Origin: JAVVUJ01 sp964461765
GTDB lineage: Bacteria; Bacillota; Clostridia; Peptostreptococcales; Anaerovoracaceae
Direction of reading: 5' to 3'
Length of the DNA: 44,315 bases
NCBI GenBank assembly: GCA_964461765.1
Contig: CAYWVS010000019.1
Span: 1-44,315 of the forward strand
This document shows positions 25,934 to 32,714 of the stretch, piece by piece. The notes below the pieces were generated by a model. It worked only from the letters and a program-made list of their open reading frames with translations, made no database searches and was not told the origin of the DNA. The position numbers were made by a program, and so were the translations under genes. Numbering within the stretch: position 1 is the stretch's first letter; each line of letters starts with the position of its first letter.

Positions 25934-26230
25934 TTAGCAGCTATAAGTTTGATTTAATTGAACTTGTAATCCTTTATTCCACCATTTATCTGAATAAACT
26001 ATTCCGGCATTTTCCAAATATCTGGAGGATCTTAAATCATAAGCGATTTTTAAACCATCTACATTTTGAAATCTATCATTTTCTCTTTCTGACTCATCCA
26101 AAGTCATTTCGAATTGTGGTCCGCCTCATCCAACTCCAGAAATAAATATTCTTACGAATGGATTATCCTTACCGGAGCTTTCCATCAAGTTCTTAATATG
26201 ATCAGCTGCTTCTTTAGTAACTTCAATCAT
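25934..26230 (-). CDS. HesB/IscA-like selenoprotein (in-frame UGA = Sec35)
   Basis: A 98-residue protein read through one in-frame TGA (26126-26128). It starts MIEVTKEAADHIKNLMESSG and reads FISGVG-U-GGPQFEMTLDES, then an aspartate/lysine-rich tail ending YSC. HesB-like small iron-sulfur-biogenesis proteins have Cys in the GxGCGGP position, and here that codon is TGA. Reading stays in frame and family-like on both sides, with no other stop. A HesB-like selenoprotein class is known in bacteria. A ribosome site (GAAGGTG) lies 7 bp before the ATG. A candidate SECIS hairpin starts 5 bases after the UGA. Ordinary gene calling would split or miss it. The alternative is a pseudogene with one nonsense change, which I judge less likely because TGA falls exactly on the conserved Cys. 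Confidence 0.88.
26091..26121 (-). other. Candidate bacterial SECIS element
   Basis: Counting from the U of UGA, bases 8-10 (GAC) pair with 36-38 (GUC), and 15-18 (AUUC) pair with 30-33 (GGAU, one G-U). The apical loop is 11 bases and begins with G at base 19. Bacterial SECIS hairpins lie just 3' of the UGA and carry a conserved G at the start of the apical loop. Distance and loop fit, but the stem is short and read by eye. Confidence 0.5.
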
Positions 26231-26275
26231 ATCAGTCACCTTCTTTCAAGGCATTTTTTCAAATGCATATATAAA

Positions 26276-26289
26276 ATGTTGTACAACAT
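26276..26289. promoter_or_regulatory. 14-bp palindrome upstream of the selenoprotein gene
   Basis: ATGTTGTACAACAT is a perfect palindrome about 46 bp ahead of the hesB start, near where its promoter should lie (TATATA follows on the minus strand). A smaller dyad, GCATTT-N4-AAATGC (26251-26266), sits closer. An operator is plausible. No further gene is seen in 26231-26455. Confidence 0.4.
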
Positions 26290-26455
26290 CATTACTTATC
26301 ATTTGCATTCTAAAATCTTTTATTCTTTATTGAGACGGCTAATATTTTCTATAATTGGTATTTTTACAGTAAGCAGAATATTTAAAACAACGAAGAATTC
26401 CTAAAATCAATTACAGGTTATTGATCCACACTATTAAATTTTAAACATGTAAATT

Positions 26456-27187
26456 TTAATCATGACTTAATATTCCGTTGCCACTTATGGGAATGATATC
26501 CCCTAGGAATTTAGGCTTAGGCTTGATGATCATTTTAATGAAGTCCTTATTTCTGGCTAAAAATTCTCGAAGATCTCGCTTTTGTTGACCAAAGTAAGAC
26601 TTTTGATCTGCATATACCCCAAGGGGAGATATGCCAAATCCTTCGGCAAGATATAAAGATCTATATAAGTGATATTTTTGCGTTACAACTATAGCCTTTT
26701 TTACATCAAAGATGGCATCAGCTCGATACATGGAATCGTAGGTGGAAAAGCCTGCATGATCCATAAAAATATCCTCTAAGGGCACGCCTTGCTCCAATAC
26801 GTATTTTTTCATGGCATTTACTTCATCGTACCGCTCCTGCCCATTATCCCCTGAGAGCAGTAATTTTGGAGCAAAACCCTCCTTATATAAGGCGATACCT
26901 GCTTCTAGACGATCCCGCAGCATGAGGTTTGGAGAGCCGTCAGGCAGTAGACCTGCTCCCAAAATCAGGATACAATCCCCTTTAAAGCTATCTAAAGCCT
27001 GCAATGTTTCTGAGGGTAGGGTAGTGGAGGAATCCTCAAAACCGCCTACAATGAGGCTCTTCCCAACAGTAACCATTTTGGTATTTATGGTTATAGCCGA
27101 GAGGCAACCAATGAGTGTCAATCCTATCAGAGCCCATATCAACATGAATAGGGGCTTGCTTTTACGACCGGTTTTTTTCTTAAGCAT
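26456..27187 (-). CDS. SanA/YdcF-like DUF218 membrane protein
   Basis: Protein of 243 aa with one N-terminal membrane segment (about 10-32) and a DUF218 (SanA/YdcF/ElyC) domain. The domain shows ILILGAGLLPDGSPNLMLRDRLEAG (about 93-117), LLLSGDNG, the acidic DHAGFSTYDSMYRA, and AIVVTQKYHLYRSLYLAEGFG. Relatives affect envelope permeability and vancomycin tolerance in E. coli; their reaction is unknown. Same strand as the selenoprotein gene and 225 bp upstream of it, so separately expressed. The transporter gene at 27231 lies 43 bp upstream, so these two may share a transcript. Confidence 0.88.
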   Translation of the reverse strand: MLKKKTGRKSKPLFMLIWALIGLTLIGCLSAITINTKMVTVGKSLIVGGFEDSSTTLPSETLQALDSFKGDCILILGAGLLPDGSPNLMLRDRLEAGIALYKEGFAPKLLLSGDNGQERYDEVNAMKKYVLEQGVPLEDIFMDHAGFSTYDSMYRADAIFDVKKAIVVTQKYHLYRSLYLAEGFGISPLGVYADQKSYFGQQKRDLREFLARNKDFIKMIIKPKPKFLGDIIPISGNGILSHD

Positions 27188-27230
27188 TTTAGAAATCCCT
27201 TTATAATTGATTAAATGGTTAAATTACGAT

Positions 27231-28289
27231 CTATAGCTGACCTAAAAAATACTGAACCACTAAAGAGACCACAGCTACCGTGAACCAACAGCAAAGACCT
27301 AGGCAAATTGGTTTGTAGCCATTGGTTATCAACTTTTTTAGATTGGTATTTAACCCGATGGCAGACATGGCCATTACGATTAAAAACTTACCACCCACCA
27401 CCATATAGTGTGAAAATTCAGGAGGCAGCCCGGCAAATGTGTTGATCAAAGCCGTAATCAAAAATCCAATGACAAACCATGGGAATACCTTGGAAAATTC
27501 AAAGGTAGCTTCCTGTGAAGAATTGCCTAATGAAGTGGATTGACTCGCCTTTAAGGTTTCTTGTTGAACTTGTCTGGATGTGTAGATGGCCAATACTAAA
27601 GTGATGGGTACAATCATCAAGGTTCTGGTAAGCTTTACGATGGTAGCAAACTCCAAAGCCATGTTATTTCCGGCAGCTGAGCTCCAAGATACCCCTGCAG
27701 CAACTACGGAAGACGTATCATTAATAGCCGTTCCGGCCCACATGCCGAAGCCCATATCGCTCATTTGCAATAAGTGTCCTAAAGGGGGGAAAATAAAAAC
27801 TGCAATAATATTAAATAGGAAGATTGTAGAGATAGCATGTGCCACATCTTCATCCTTAGCTCTGATTACAGGGGCTGTTGCAGCAATAGCAGAGCCGCCA
27901 CAAATGGAAGTACCCACACCGATTAAGGTTGTCATTTTACCATTCATGTGCAAAAGCTTTCCAATGAAATAGGCTATCAGAAATGCTGAAGTTAAAGTGA
28001 ATATCATGATAAGGAGGGATTGTCCCCCCACCTTAATTATGTTAAATAGATTCATTTCAAATCCAAGGAGGATAATGGAGTATTGCAATATTTTTTTGGA
28101 AGTATATTTGACTCCTGTAGCCATACTTTCCTTTAGTAAATTTGGAAAAATCATAATTAAAATCATTCCAAATAAGATTCCAAATACGGGTCCACCCATC
28201 AGTGGGAATGCTTTCCCCAAAAACCAAGAGGGTAGGGCAATGGAAAAGCACAATAGAATTCCGGGAAGAAGTTTTGTGGGTTGTAACAT
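27231..28289 (-). CDS. YeiH/UPF0324 family putative sulfate exporter
   Basis: Polytopic membrane protein of 352 aa, about ten spans. It carries the family signatures GTSICGGSAIAATAPV (about 123-138) and FGMWAGTAINDTSSVVAAG, plus the C-terminal IGLNTNLKKLI. Members are annotated as putative sulfate exporters (PSE), and some are induced by taurine or cysteine metabolism; the substrate is not proven. I start it at ATG 28289 (GAAAGGAAA upstream). The frame runs back to 28436, but that adds 49 residues unlike the family. Promoter-like TATAAT is present on the minus strand upstream. Confidence 0.88.
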   Translation of the reverse strand: MLQPTKLLPGILLCFSIALPSWFLGKAFPLMGGPVFGILFGMILIMIFPNLLKESMATGVKYTSKKILQYSIILLGFEMNLFNIIKVGGQSLLIMIFTLTSAFLIAYFIGKLLHMNGKMTTLIGVGTSICGGSAIAATAPVIRAKDEDVAHAISTIFLFNIIAVFIFPPLGHLLQMSDMGFGMWAGTAINDTSSVVAAGVSWSSAAGNNMALEFATIVKLTRTLMIVPITLVLAIYTSRQVQQETLKASQSTSLGNSSQEATFEFSKVFPWFVIGFLITALINTFAGLPPEFSHYMVVGGKFLIVMAMSAIGLNTNLKKLITNGYKPICLGLCCWFTVAVVSLVVQYFLGQL

Positions 28290-28507
28290 TTTTTTCCTTT
28301 CATAGTGGTATAATGTCGTATTGTTGATGCCTAAGTATGCCTTTTTGATTAATAACATTATATCTTTTTGGTATAGCAGATCATAAAAATATATTAAAAA
28401 TATATCATACTTTAGGGTTTGTTTCAATGAAAACATTATGTTACTATAGTTTAAGGTTTAACTACCTATTTACATAAGAGTACAATTATATTTCTTTTGT
28501 AATTTTA

Positions 28508-28536
28508 TTGCAACTCTTCAACTAATATGATATAGT
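28508..28536 (+). promoter_or_regulatory. Promoter of the REC-PAS-GGDEF gene
   Basis: TTGCAA (28508-28513) and TATAGT (28531-28536) are 17 bp apart, about 35 bp before the start. The rest of 28290-28570 holds the divergent yeiH leader and no gene. Confidence 0.6.
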
Positions 28537-28570
28537 AAAAAACATCAAAATGTCTGTCGGAGGAAGGGGA

Positions 28571-29920
28571 ATGTACAACAAAAAAAAGATAGTAATTGCA
28601 GATGATAGTGCTTTTATGGTAAAAGCCTTAGAGGGCATATTGGGAGATGAGTACGAAACCCATTGTGTTTTGGATGGTGAAAAAGTTGTGGACTTGGTAA
28701 GAAACGTTAAGCCTGTTTTAATTTTGTTGGACATTGTAATGCCAGGTAAAAATGGTTTTGAAATTATTCGTGAACTTAAAGAAGATGAAGCCATTAACAG
28801 CATCCCTGTAATATTTTTAACCAGCTTAGGTGACGAAATAAATGAAGAAATGGGATTTTCATTAGGCGCGGCAGATTATATTTATAAACCACTGAAACCC
28901 GGGATTGTAAATGCAAGGGTTAAAAAGCAGGTGGAATCTTACATAGTTCATCAAAAAGCACTTCTCAACGAGCAGTGCTTTAAGGTCTTAGCAGATCAAA
29001 CGGGAAAAGTGATTTTTGAATGGGATTTTTTAGATAACAAAATAGTAGCACTTTCAAATTTCGAAACCCTTTTTGGTCGTTCCCCTTCCACACGAAATTC
29101 AGTAACTGATGCTTTGGATGCTAAGATGATTCATTCTGATGATCACGATGCTTTTCACTATTTATTTGATACAATTTTAAGCGGAAAGAATGTTTCAGAA
29201 TTGAGGGTACGCATAAAGGATGCAGAAGATATTTTTCATTGGTGTTCTATTTCTGCTATCGTTGTAAACGATTCGAATGGTAAGCCCCATAAGGCCATTG
29301 CCTCTTTAGAGAACATAGATGAGCGGGTGGAAAAGGAAGAGCATTTGCGTAGAAAAGCAGAAATGGATCAATTAACGGGTCTTTTTAATAAAATTACTAC
29401 TGAGTACTTAATAAAAGAAAGCTTGAAACACCGGTGTTTTGCTGATGACAAATATGCTTTGCTCATTATCGATATAGATAATTTTAAGAAAGTAAATGAT
29501 ACGTTGGGACACTTGTATGGTGATTCTGTATTAAAGCAACTTGCCAGTCATTTAAAGCCCCTGTTCCGAAAGGATGACATTGTTGGTAGGGTAGGGGGCG
29601 ATGAATTTTTTGTATTCCTTAAAAATTATCAGTCTGTGTATTTTCTTGAGAAAAAGTCTGAAGAAATTTGCCGTCTGTTTCATAAAACCTTTCAAGAGGG
29701 TAATACCTCTGTAAATGTTTCTGCAAGTATCGGTATATCACTTTGTCCGGAGAACGGTACTGTGTTAGATGAACTTTATAAAGCGGCCGACATAGCTCTT
29801 TACAATGCAAAAGCAAGAGGCAAAGATCAATATGTCATATTTGACGGTAATAGCCCAGATACATATCAATCCTCTCGCACGGAGATAGATGCTTATGAGA
29901 GGGGCAATACCGGTAAATAA
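28571..29920 (+). CDS. Response regulator diguanylate cyclase (REC-PAS-GGDEF)
   Basis: Makes c-di-GMP from two GTP under phosphorelay control; 449 aa, no membrane segment. The receiver (about 1-125) has ADDSAF, phospho-acceptor LLDIVMP and TSLGDE. A PAS domain follows (about 140-260, VIFEWDF). The GGDEF domain (about 280-435) has FKKVNDTLGHLYGD, the allosteric I-site RKDD (333-336) and an intact GGDEF (342-346), so it should be active and product-inhibited. Start ATG 28571 follows GGAGGAAGGGG; ATG 28550 lacks a site. No partner kinase is adjacent. Its PAS-GGDEF part is closely related to the cyclase at 42588, on the far side of the pel-like genes. Confidence 0.92.
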   Translation: MYNKKKIVIADDSAFMVKALEGILGDEYETHCVLDGEKVVDLVRNVKPVLILLDIVMPGKNGFEIIRELKEDEAINSIPVIFLTSLGDEINEEMGFSLGAADYIYKPLKPGIVNARVKKQVESYIVHQKALLNEQCFKVLADQTGKVIFEWDFLDNKIVALSNFETLFGRSPSTRNSVTDALDAKMIHSDDHDAFHYLFDTILSGKNVSELRVRIKDAEDIFHWCSISAIVVNDSNGKPHKAIASLENIDERVEKEEHLRRKAEMDQLTGLFNKITTEYLIKESLKHRCFADDKYALLIIDIDNFKKVNDTLGHLYGDSVLKQLASHLKPLFRKDDIVGRVGGDEFFVFLKNYQSVYFLEKKSEEICRLFHKTFQEGNTSVNVSASIGISLCPENGTVLDELYKAADIALYNAKARGKDQYVIFDGNSPDTYQSSRTEIDAYERGNTGK

Positions 29921-29977
29921 GAATGTGATAGTACAATTAAGACTTGGATTTTTTCAATTGAATTATAAATATTTTTC

Positions 29978-30006
29978 TTGTATTGCTATAAAAAATTTGT
30001 TAAAAT
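29978..30006 (+). promoter_or_regulatory. Promoter of tRNA-Gly
   Basis: TTGTAT (29978-29983) and TAAAAT (30001-30006) are separated by 17 bp and placed 11 bp before the tRNA 5' end. Confidence 0.5.
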
Positions 30007-30017
30007 TTAAAAAAATG

Positions 30018-30090
30018 CGGGTGTAGTTCAATGGCAGAACGTGGCCTTCCCAAGGCTAAGGTGAGGGTTCGATTCCCTTCACCCGCTCCA
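30018..30090 (+). tRNA. tRNA-Gly (anticodon CCC), CCA encoded
   Basis: The acceptor arm GCGGGTG (30018-30024) pairs with CACCCGC (30080-30086), followed by T and an encoded CCA. The D arm is GTTC-AATGGCA-GAAC. The anticodon arm is TGGCC-TTCCCAA-GGCTA, giving anticodon CCC in the usual 7-base loop. The T arm contains GGGTTCGATTCCC. It reads GGG codons. Single tRNA genes are common insertion points for mobile DNA, but I see no integrase or attachment repeat in the window. Confidence 0.95.
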
Positions 30091-30097
30091 AGAATAT

Positions 30098-30158
30098 GAG
30101 CCAAAAAAGCTAACAGGGGCTAAAATCCCGATGAAATCAAGCTTATTTGGCTCTTTTT
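30098..30158 (+). terminator. Terminator of tRNA-Gly
   Basis: GAGCCAAAAAAGCT (30098-30111) pairs with AGCTTATTTGGCTC (30140-30153) with one mismatch, followed by TTTTT. The 28-base loop is long. It can also form a small inner GGG/CCC stem. Confidence 0.6.
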
Positions 30159-30357
30159 CATGGGAAAATTAAATCTTTTTTGAGAGTACAATTAATACAG
30201 CAAACAATTGTAGCAAGCTATATCGTAAATACCCTTACAAATTTGAATGTTTTTAGAAATGTTGTAATTTGGAGAACTTTGTGTTATATTAACAGTAACT
30301 TTATTTGCAACTCGTCCCATGTGTCAATTAAATGTGATAAATTATTAAAGTAATAAT

Positions 30358-30559
30358 TGATACCACAGTCAAAAGATATAAATAATAAAAGTGACCACAA
30401 TATAATGTGTTAATTTACTAATTAAATGATATATATAGTATGGTGAGTTACGAATATTTAATAGTATTAGGCTTTTGACCCCGGTATCATAATATATATA
30501 GTTTGTTGAATTTTAAATATTTAACAATATTAGAATTAAGCTTTTTACCTCATTATCAT
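30358..30559. repeat. Inverted and direct repeats ahead of the LytTR regulator
   Basis: TGATACC-ACA-GTCAAAAG (30358-30375) recurs inverted at 30472-30489 with only the three central bases different, and in diverged inverted form at about 30541-30558. In addition, 30428-30490 and 30491-30559 are imperfect direct repeats (ATATATAGT, then an AATATTTAA-type core, then the inverted box). This fills most of the 437-bp gap 30159-30595; I see no gene there. Confidence 0.55.
30475..30502 (+). promoter_or_regulatory. Promoter of the LytTR two-component operon
   Basis: TTGACC (30475-30480) and TATAGT (30497-30502) are 16 bp apart, about 95 bp before the GTG start. The -35 lies inside the second repeated box, so whatever binds the box would control this promoter. 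Confidence 0.5.
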
Positions 30560-30595
30560 GATAATAATAATAACTAAAATTTGGAGGTTTGTTAA

Positions 30596-31318
30596 GTGTA
30601 TAAATTTGCGCTCTGCGATGATATTCCACAAGAATTGCAAAAGTTAGATACTTTACTTACAACGTATAAGCAAATTCACACAGAACGTGAATTTACTATA
30701 CATCCTTTTATCTCCATGGAAGCTCTTTTAATGGACATTGAACTCAATGCAGAATTTGATTTGTTGTTGCTTGACATTTTTCTGCCAAAGAAATCAGGAA
30801 TTGATGCTGCTAAGGAACTTAGGAAAAATGGATATGCATGTCCAATTATCTTTCTTACAACTTCAAAAGATTTTGCACTTGAAGCTTTTTCAGTGCAAGC
30901 AATTCAATATTTATTAAAGCCAGTTTCTCAACAAGACTTTTTTTCTGCTTTGGACTATGCATTTCTTTATATGAATGAAAAGAAACTTAAATATCTTAAT
31001 GTTAAATCCGATGGAGAAATAAAGCGGATTGCCTTTCGAGATATCCTTTTTGTTGAGGCAAGGGGCAACTATCAATATTTGAGCTTATGGGACGGAAATA
31101 TAATAAGGGTTAGAATGACTTCAGCCGAAATGTATGAAGAGTTAGGACAATATTCCTGCTTTGTTCGCTCAGGTGCATCTTTTATTGTAAATCTCTCACA
31201 CATCTCTGGCATAAACGCAAAGGAAATAATACTTGTCAACGGTGCAAAAATTCCTGTTCCAAGAGGCGCTTATGCGGCATTGAGGGAGCAATATTTCAGC
31301 TATTATTGTGAAAGGTAG
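30596..31318 (+). CDS. LytTR-family response regulator (AgrA-like)
   Basis: Cytoplasmic transcription factor of 240 aa. The receiver (1-120) has CDD at 7-9, phospho-acceptor D60 (LLLLDIFLP) and LKPVS. The C-terminal LytTR DNA-binding domain (about 138-238) has ILFVEARGNYQYLSL and FVRSGASFIVNLSHI. Regulators of this AgrA type often control peptide quorum sensing, toxins or surface polymers. GTG start at 30596 with GGAGG 8 bp upstream. The kinase gene begins 7 bp after the stop. It lies directly ahead of the pel-like operon and is a good candidate for its regulator. Confidence 0.92.
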   Translation: MYKFALCDDIPQELQKLDTLLTTYKQIHTEREFTIHPFISMEALLMDIELNAEFDLLLLDIFLPKKSGIDAAKELRKNGYACPIIFLTTSKDFALEAFSVQAIQYLLKPVSQQDFFSALDYAFLYMNEKKLKYLNVKSDGEIKRIAFRDILFVEARGNYQYLSLWDGNIIRVRMTSAEMYEELGQYSCFVRSGASFIVNLSHISGINAKEIILVNGAKIPVPRGAYAALREQYFSYYCER

Positions 31319-31325
31319 GTTTATA

Positions 31326-32594
31326 ATGACAAAACTTGAAATGTTAGGTGTTTTTTTAACGTATCTATTTCATTGTAGTACTTACTTTATGATAACAAAA
31401 CAAAAATACGGCAAAGAAAAATCTATTTTTATTTGGTTTATGATTGTCATATTTAGTTTAGGATTCGTTTGGAGTTTATCTATAAGCCCATTAGGTCATT
31501 ATACTGCAGTTTCAATCAGTTATGTGGCAACTCTTGCAATTTTTGCAACTGCTTTTTTTGTCTTATCAGGTGACAACCTCCCAAAGGCTATTTTTTTGTT
31601 TACGGTTTACAGCATTTTTTACGTTATGGTGCAGTTCATTAGCGGATATATTGCTTTTTTATTTTTTAGTAGAACAATACTTTCACTTATTATTATAAGA
31701 AGTTTGATTTACATTGTAACTCTCTTGCTTTATTATTTTTATGGAAAAAATCGTTTTGAGTTAATAAGTCAAAATATTAAAGTAGGATGGTTGCCACTTA
31801 ACATGGTTTCCGTCTTAATCTTTATATATTTAAGTTATATTGTGTTTCATAAGTTTGGCATCTATGATAATGGCACTGTAACTTTATTCTTTCTTATGAC
31901 CAGCATAGTTGTTGCCGTTTATTTTGTTATTTTTAATACAATCCGCTATATGCATGAAGCAGCTGTTAAGGACCAGGTACAAATGCAAAGTGATTTTCTT
32001 ATGTGGCAAGTGGAAACAATGCAAGATGCAGTGCTCGATGCACGCAGAAGCCGTCACGACATTCGTCATCATAACCTTTTGATTGCCGAATATGTAAAAA
32101 ACGGTGAAACTACTGAGCTACTTAAATACTTAGAGCAATATGAGGAAGAAGCGGAAAGCCGTATTGTAGAAAGGCTGTGCGAAAATATTGCGGCAAATAA
32201 CATTCTATCGGCTTATGCCGAAAAGGCAAGGCAAAATAATATTGACATTCACTTTGATGTTGTTATGGAACAGAATATCGGGGTAAAGGACACTGATCTT
32301 GTAGCCATTCTTGCCAACATGCTTGAAAATTGTATTTTAGGTTGTATTCGTTCTGAAAAGGAAAATCAAAAAATTGAAATTTATATTGCAAAAAAATTAA
32401 ATAAGCTTGTTATACAAACTCAAAATACTTGTGCAAAAGACATTGCATTTAAAAACGGACTGCCCTATTCTAAGGACAAATCCAGTATTGGCGTTTCAAG
32501 CATGGCTCATTCTGTTTCAAAGTACTCGGGAGAAATTGATTATAAATACAAAGATGCAGTAATGATTACCCGTATTTTGCTAAACTTAAATTAG
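31326..32594 (+). CDS. GHKL sensor histidine kinase (AgrC-like)
   Basis: Membrane kinase of 422 aa. Six or seven hydrophobic segments fill residues about 1-205, as in AgrC-type peptide sensors. Next comes the phospho-acceptor region RRSRHDIRHHN (H244), and a GHKL ATPase domain with N box NMLENCILGC and the SSIGVSSM region in place of the last glycine-rich box. Start at ATG 31326 after AGGTAGG; the frame opens 6 codons earlier at GTG 31308. No AgrD/AgrB-like peptide or processing gene is next to it, so the signal is unknown. A strong terminator follows the stop. Confidence 0.9.
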   Translation: MTKLEMLGVFLTYLFHCSTYFMITKQKYGKEKSIFIWFMIVIFSLGFVWSLSISPLGHYTAVSISYVATLAIFATAFFVLSGDNLPKAIFLFTVYSIFYVMVQFISGYIAFLFFSRTILSLIIIRSLIYIVTLLLYYFYGKNRFELISQNIKVGWLPLNMVSVLIFIYLSYIVFHKFGIYDNGTVTLFFLMTSIVVAVYFVIFNTIRYMHEAAVKDQVQMQSDFLMWQVETMQDAVLDARRSRHDIRHHNLLIAEYVKNGETTELLKYLEQYEEEAESRIVERLCENIAANNILSAYAEKARQNNIDIHFDVVMEQNIGVKDTDLVAILANMLENCILGCIRSEKENQKIEIYIAKKLNKLVIQTQNTCAKDIAFKNGLPYSKDKSSIGVSSMAHSVSKYSGEIDYKYKDAVMITRILLNLN

Positions 32595-32600
32595 CTGCGA

Positions 32601-32632
32601 ATTATCCCTAAAATAATACATATTATCCCTAA
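32601..32632 (+). promoter_or_regulatory. Two 11-bp direct repeats, 21 bp apart
   Basis: ATTATCCCTAA occurs at 32601-32611 and again at 32622-32632, exactly two helical turns apart. LytTR regulators bind pairs of about 9-bp direct repeats at 21-22 bp pitch, so the spacing fits, although the bases do not match the AgrA-type consensus. It lies between the kinase gene and pelD. Confidence 0.4.
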
Positions 32633-32658
32633 GACCGCACAAGTTGCGGTCTTTTGTT
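32631..32658 (+). terminator. Intrinsic terminator after the kinase gene
   Basis: AAGACCGCA (32631-32639) pairs perfectly with TGCGGTCTT (32645-32653) around a 5-base loop, followed by TTGTT. It separates the two-component genes from the pel-like operon and could act as an attenuator, since no clear promoter is seen between it and pelD. Confidence 0.75.
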
Positions 32659-32714
32659 ATGCTTAAATGAGAAGTTTTCAAAGTAGCAAGCAGTAAGAAT
32701 GGAGGGAATTAAGT

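Noticed and set aside
25934..26230. hesB as a pseudogene with a nonsense mutation
   Set aside because: The stop is TGA, exactly at the conserved Cys, and the rest of the frame is intact; selenocysteine explains it better.
26114..26404. 96-codon frame on the plus strand
   Set aside because: It overlaps the opposite-strand selenoprotein gene, has no ribosome site and has a low-complexity sequence.
30018..30090. tRNA-Gly as the insertion site of a genomic island carrying pel
   Set aside because: No integrase, no duplicated tRNA end and no clear base-composition shift were found in the window.
30147..30353. 68-codon frame after the tRNA
   Set aside because: It starts inside the tRNA terminator and has no ribosome site or recognisable sequence.
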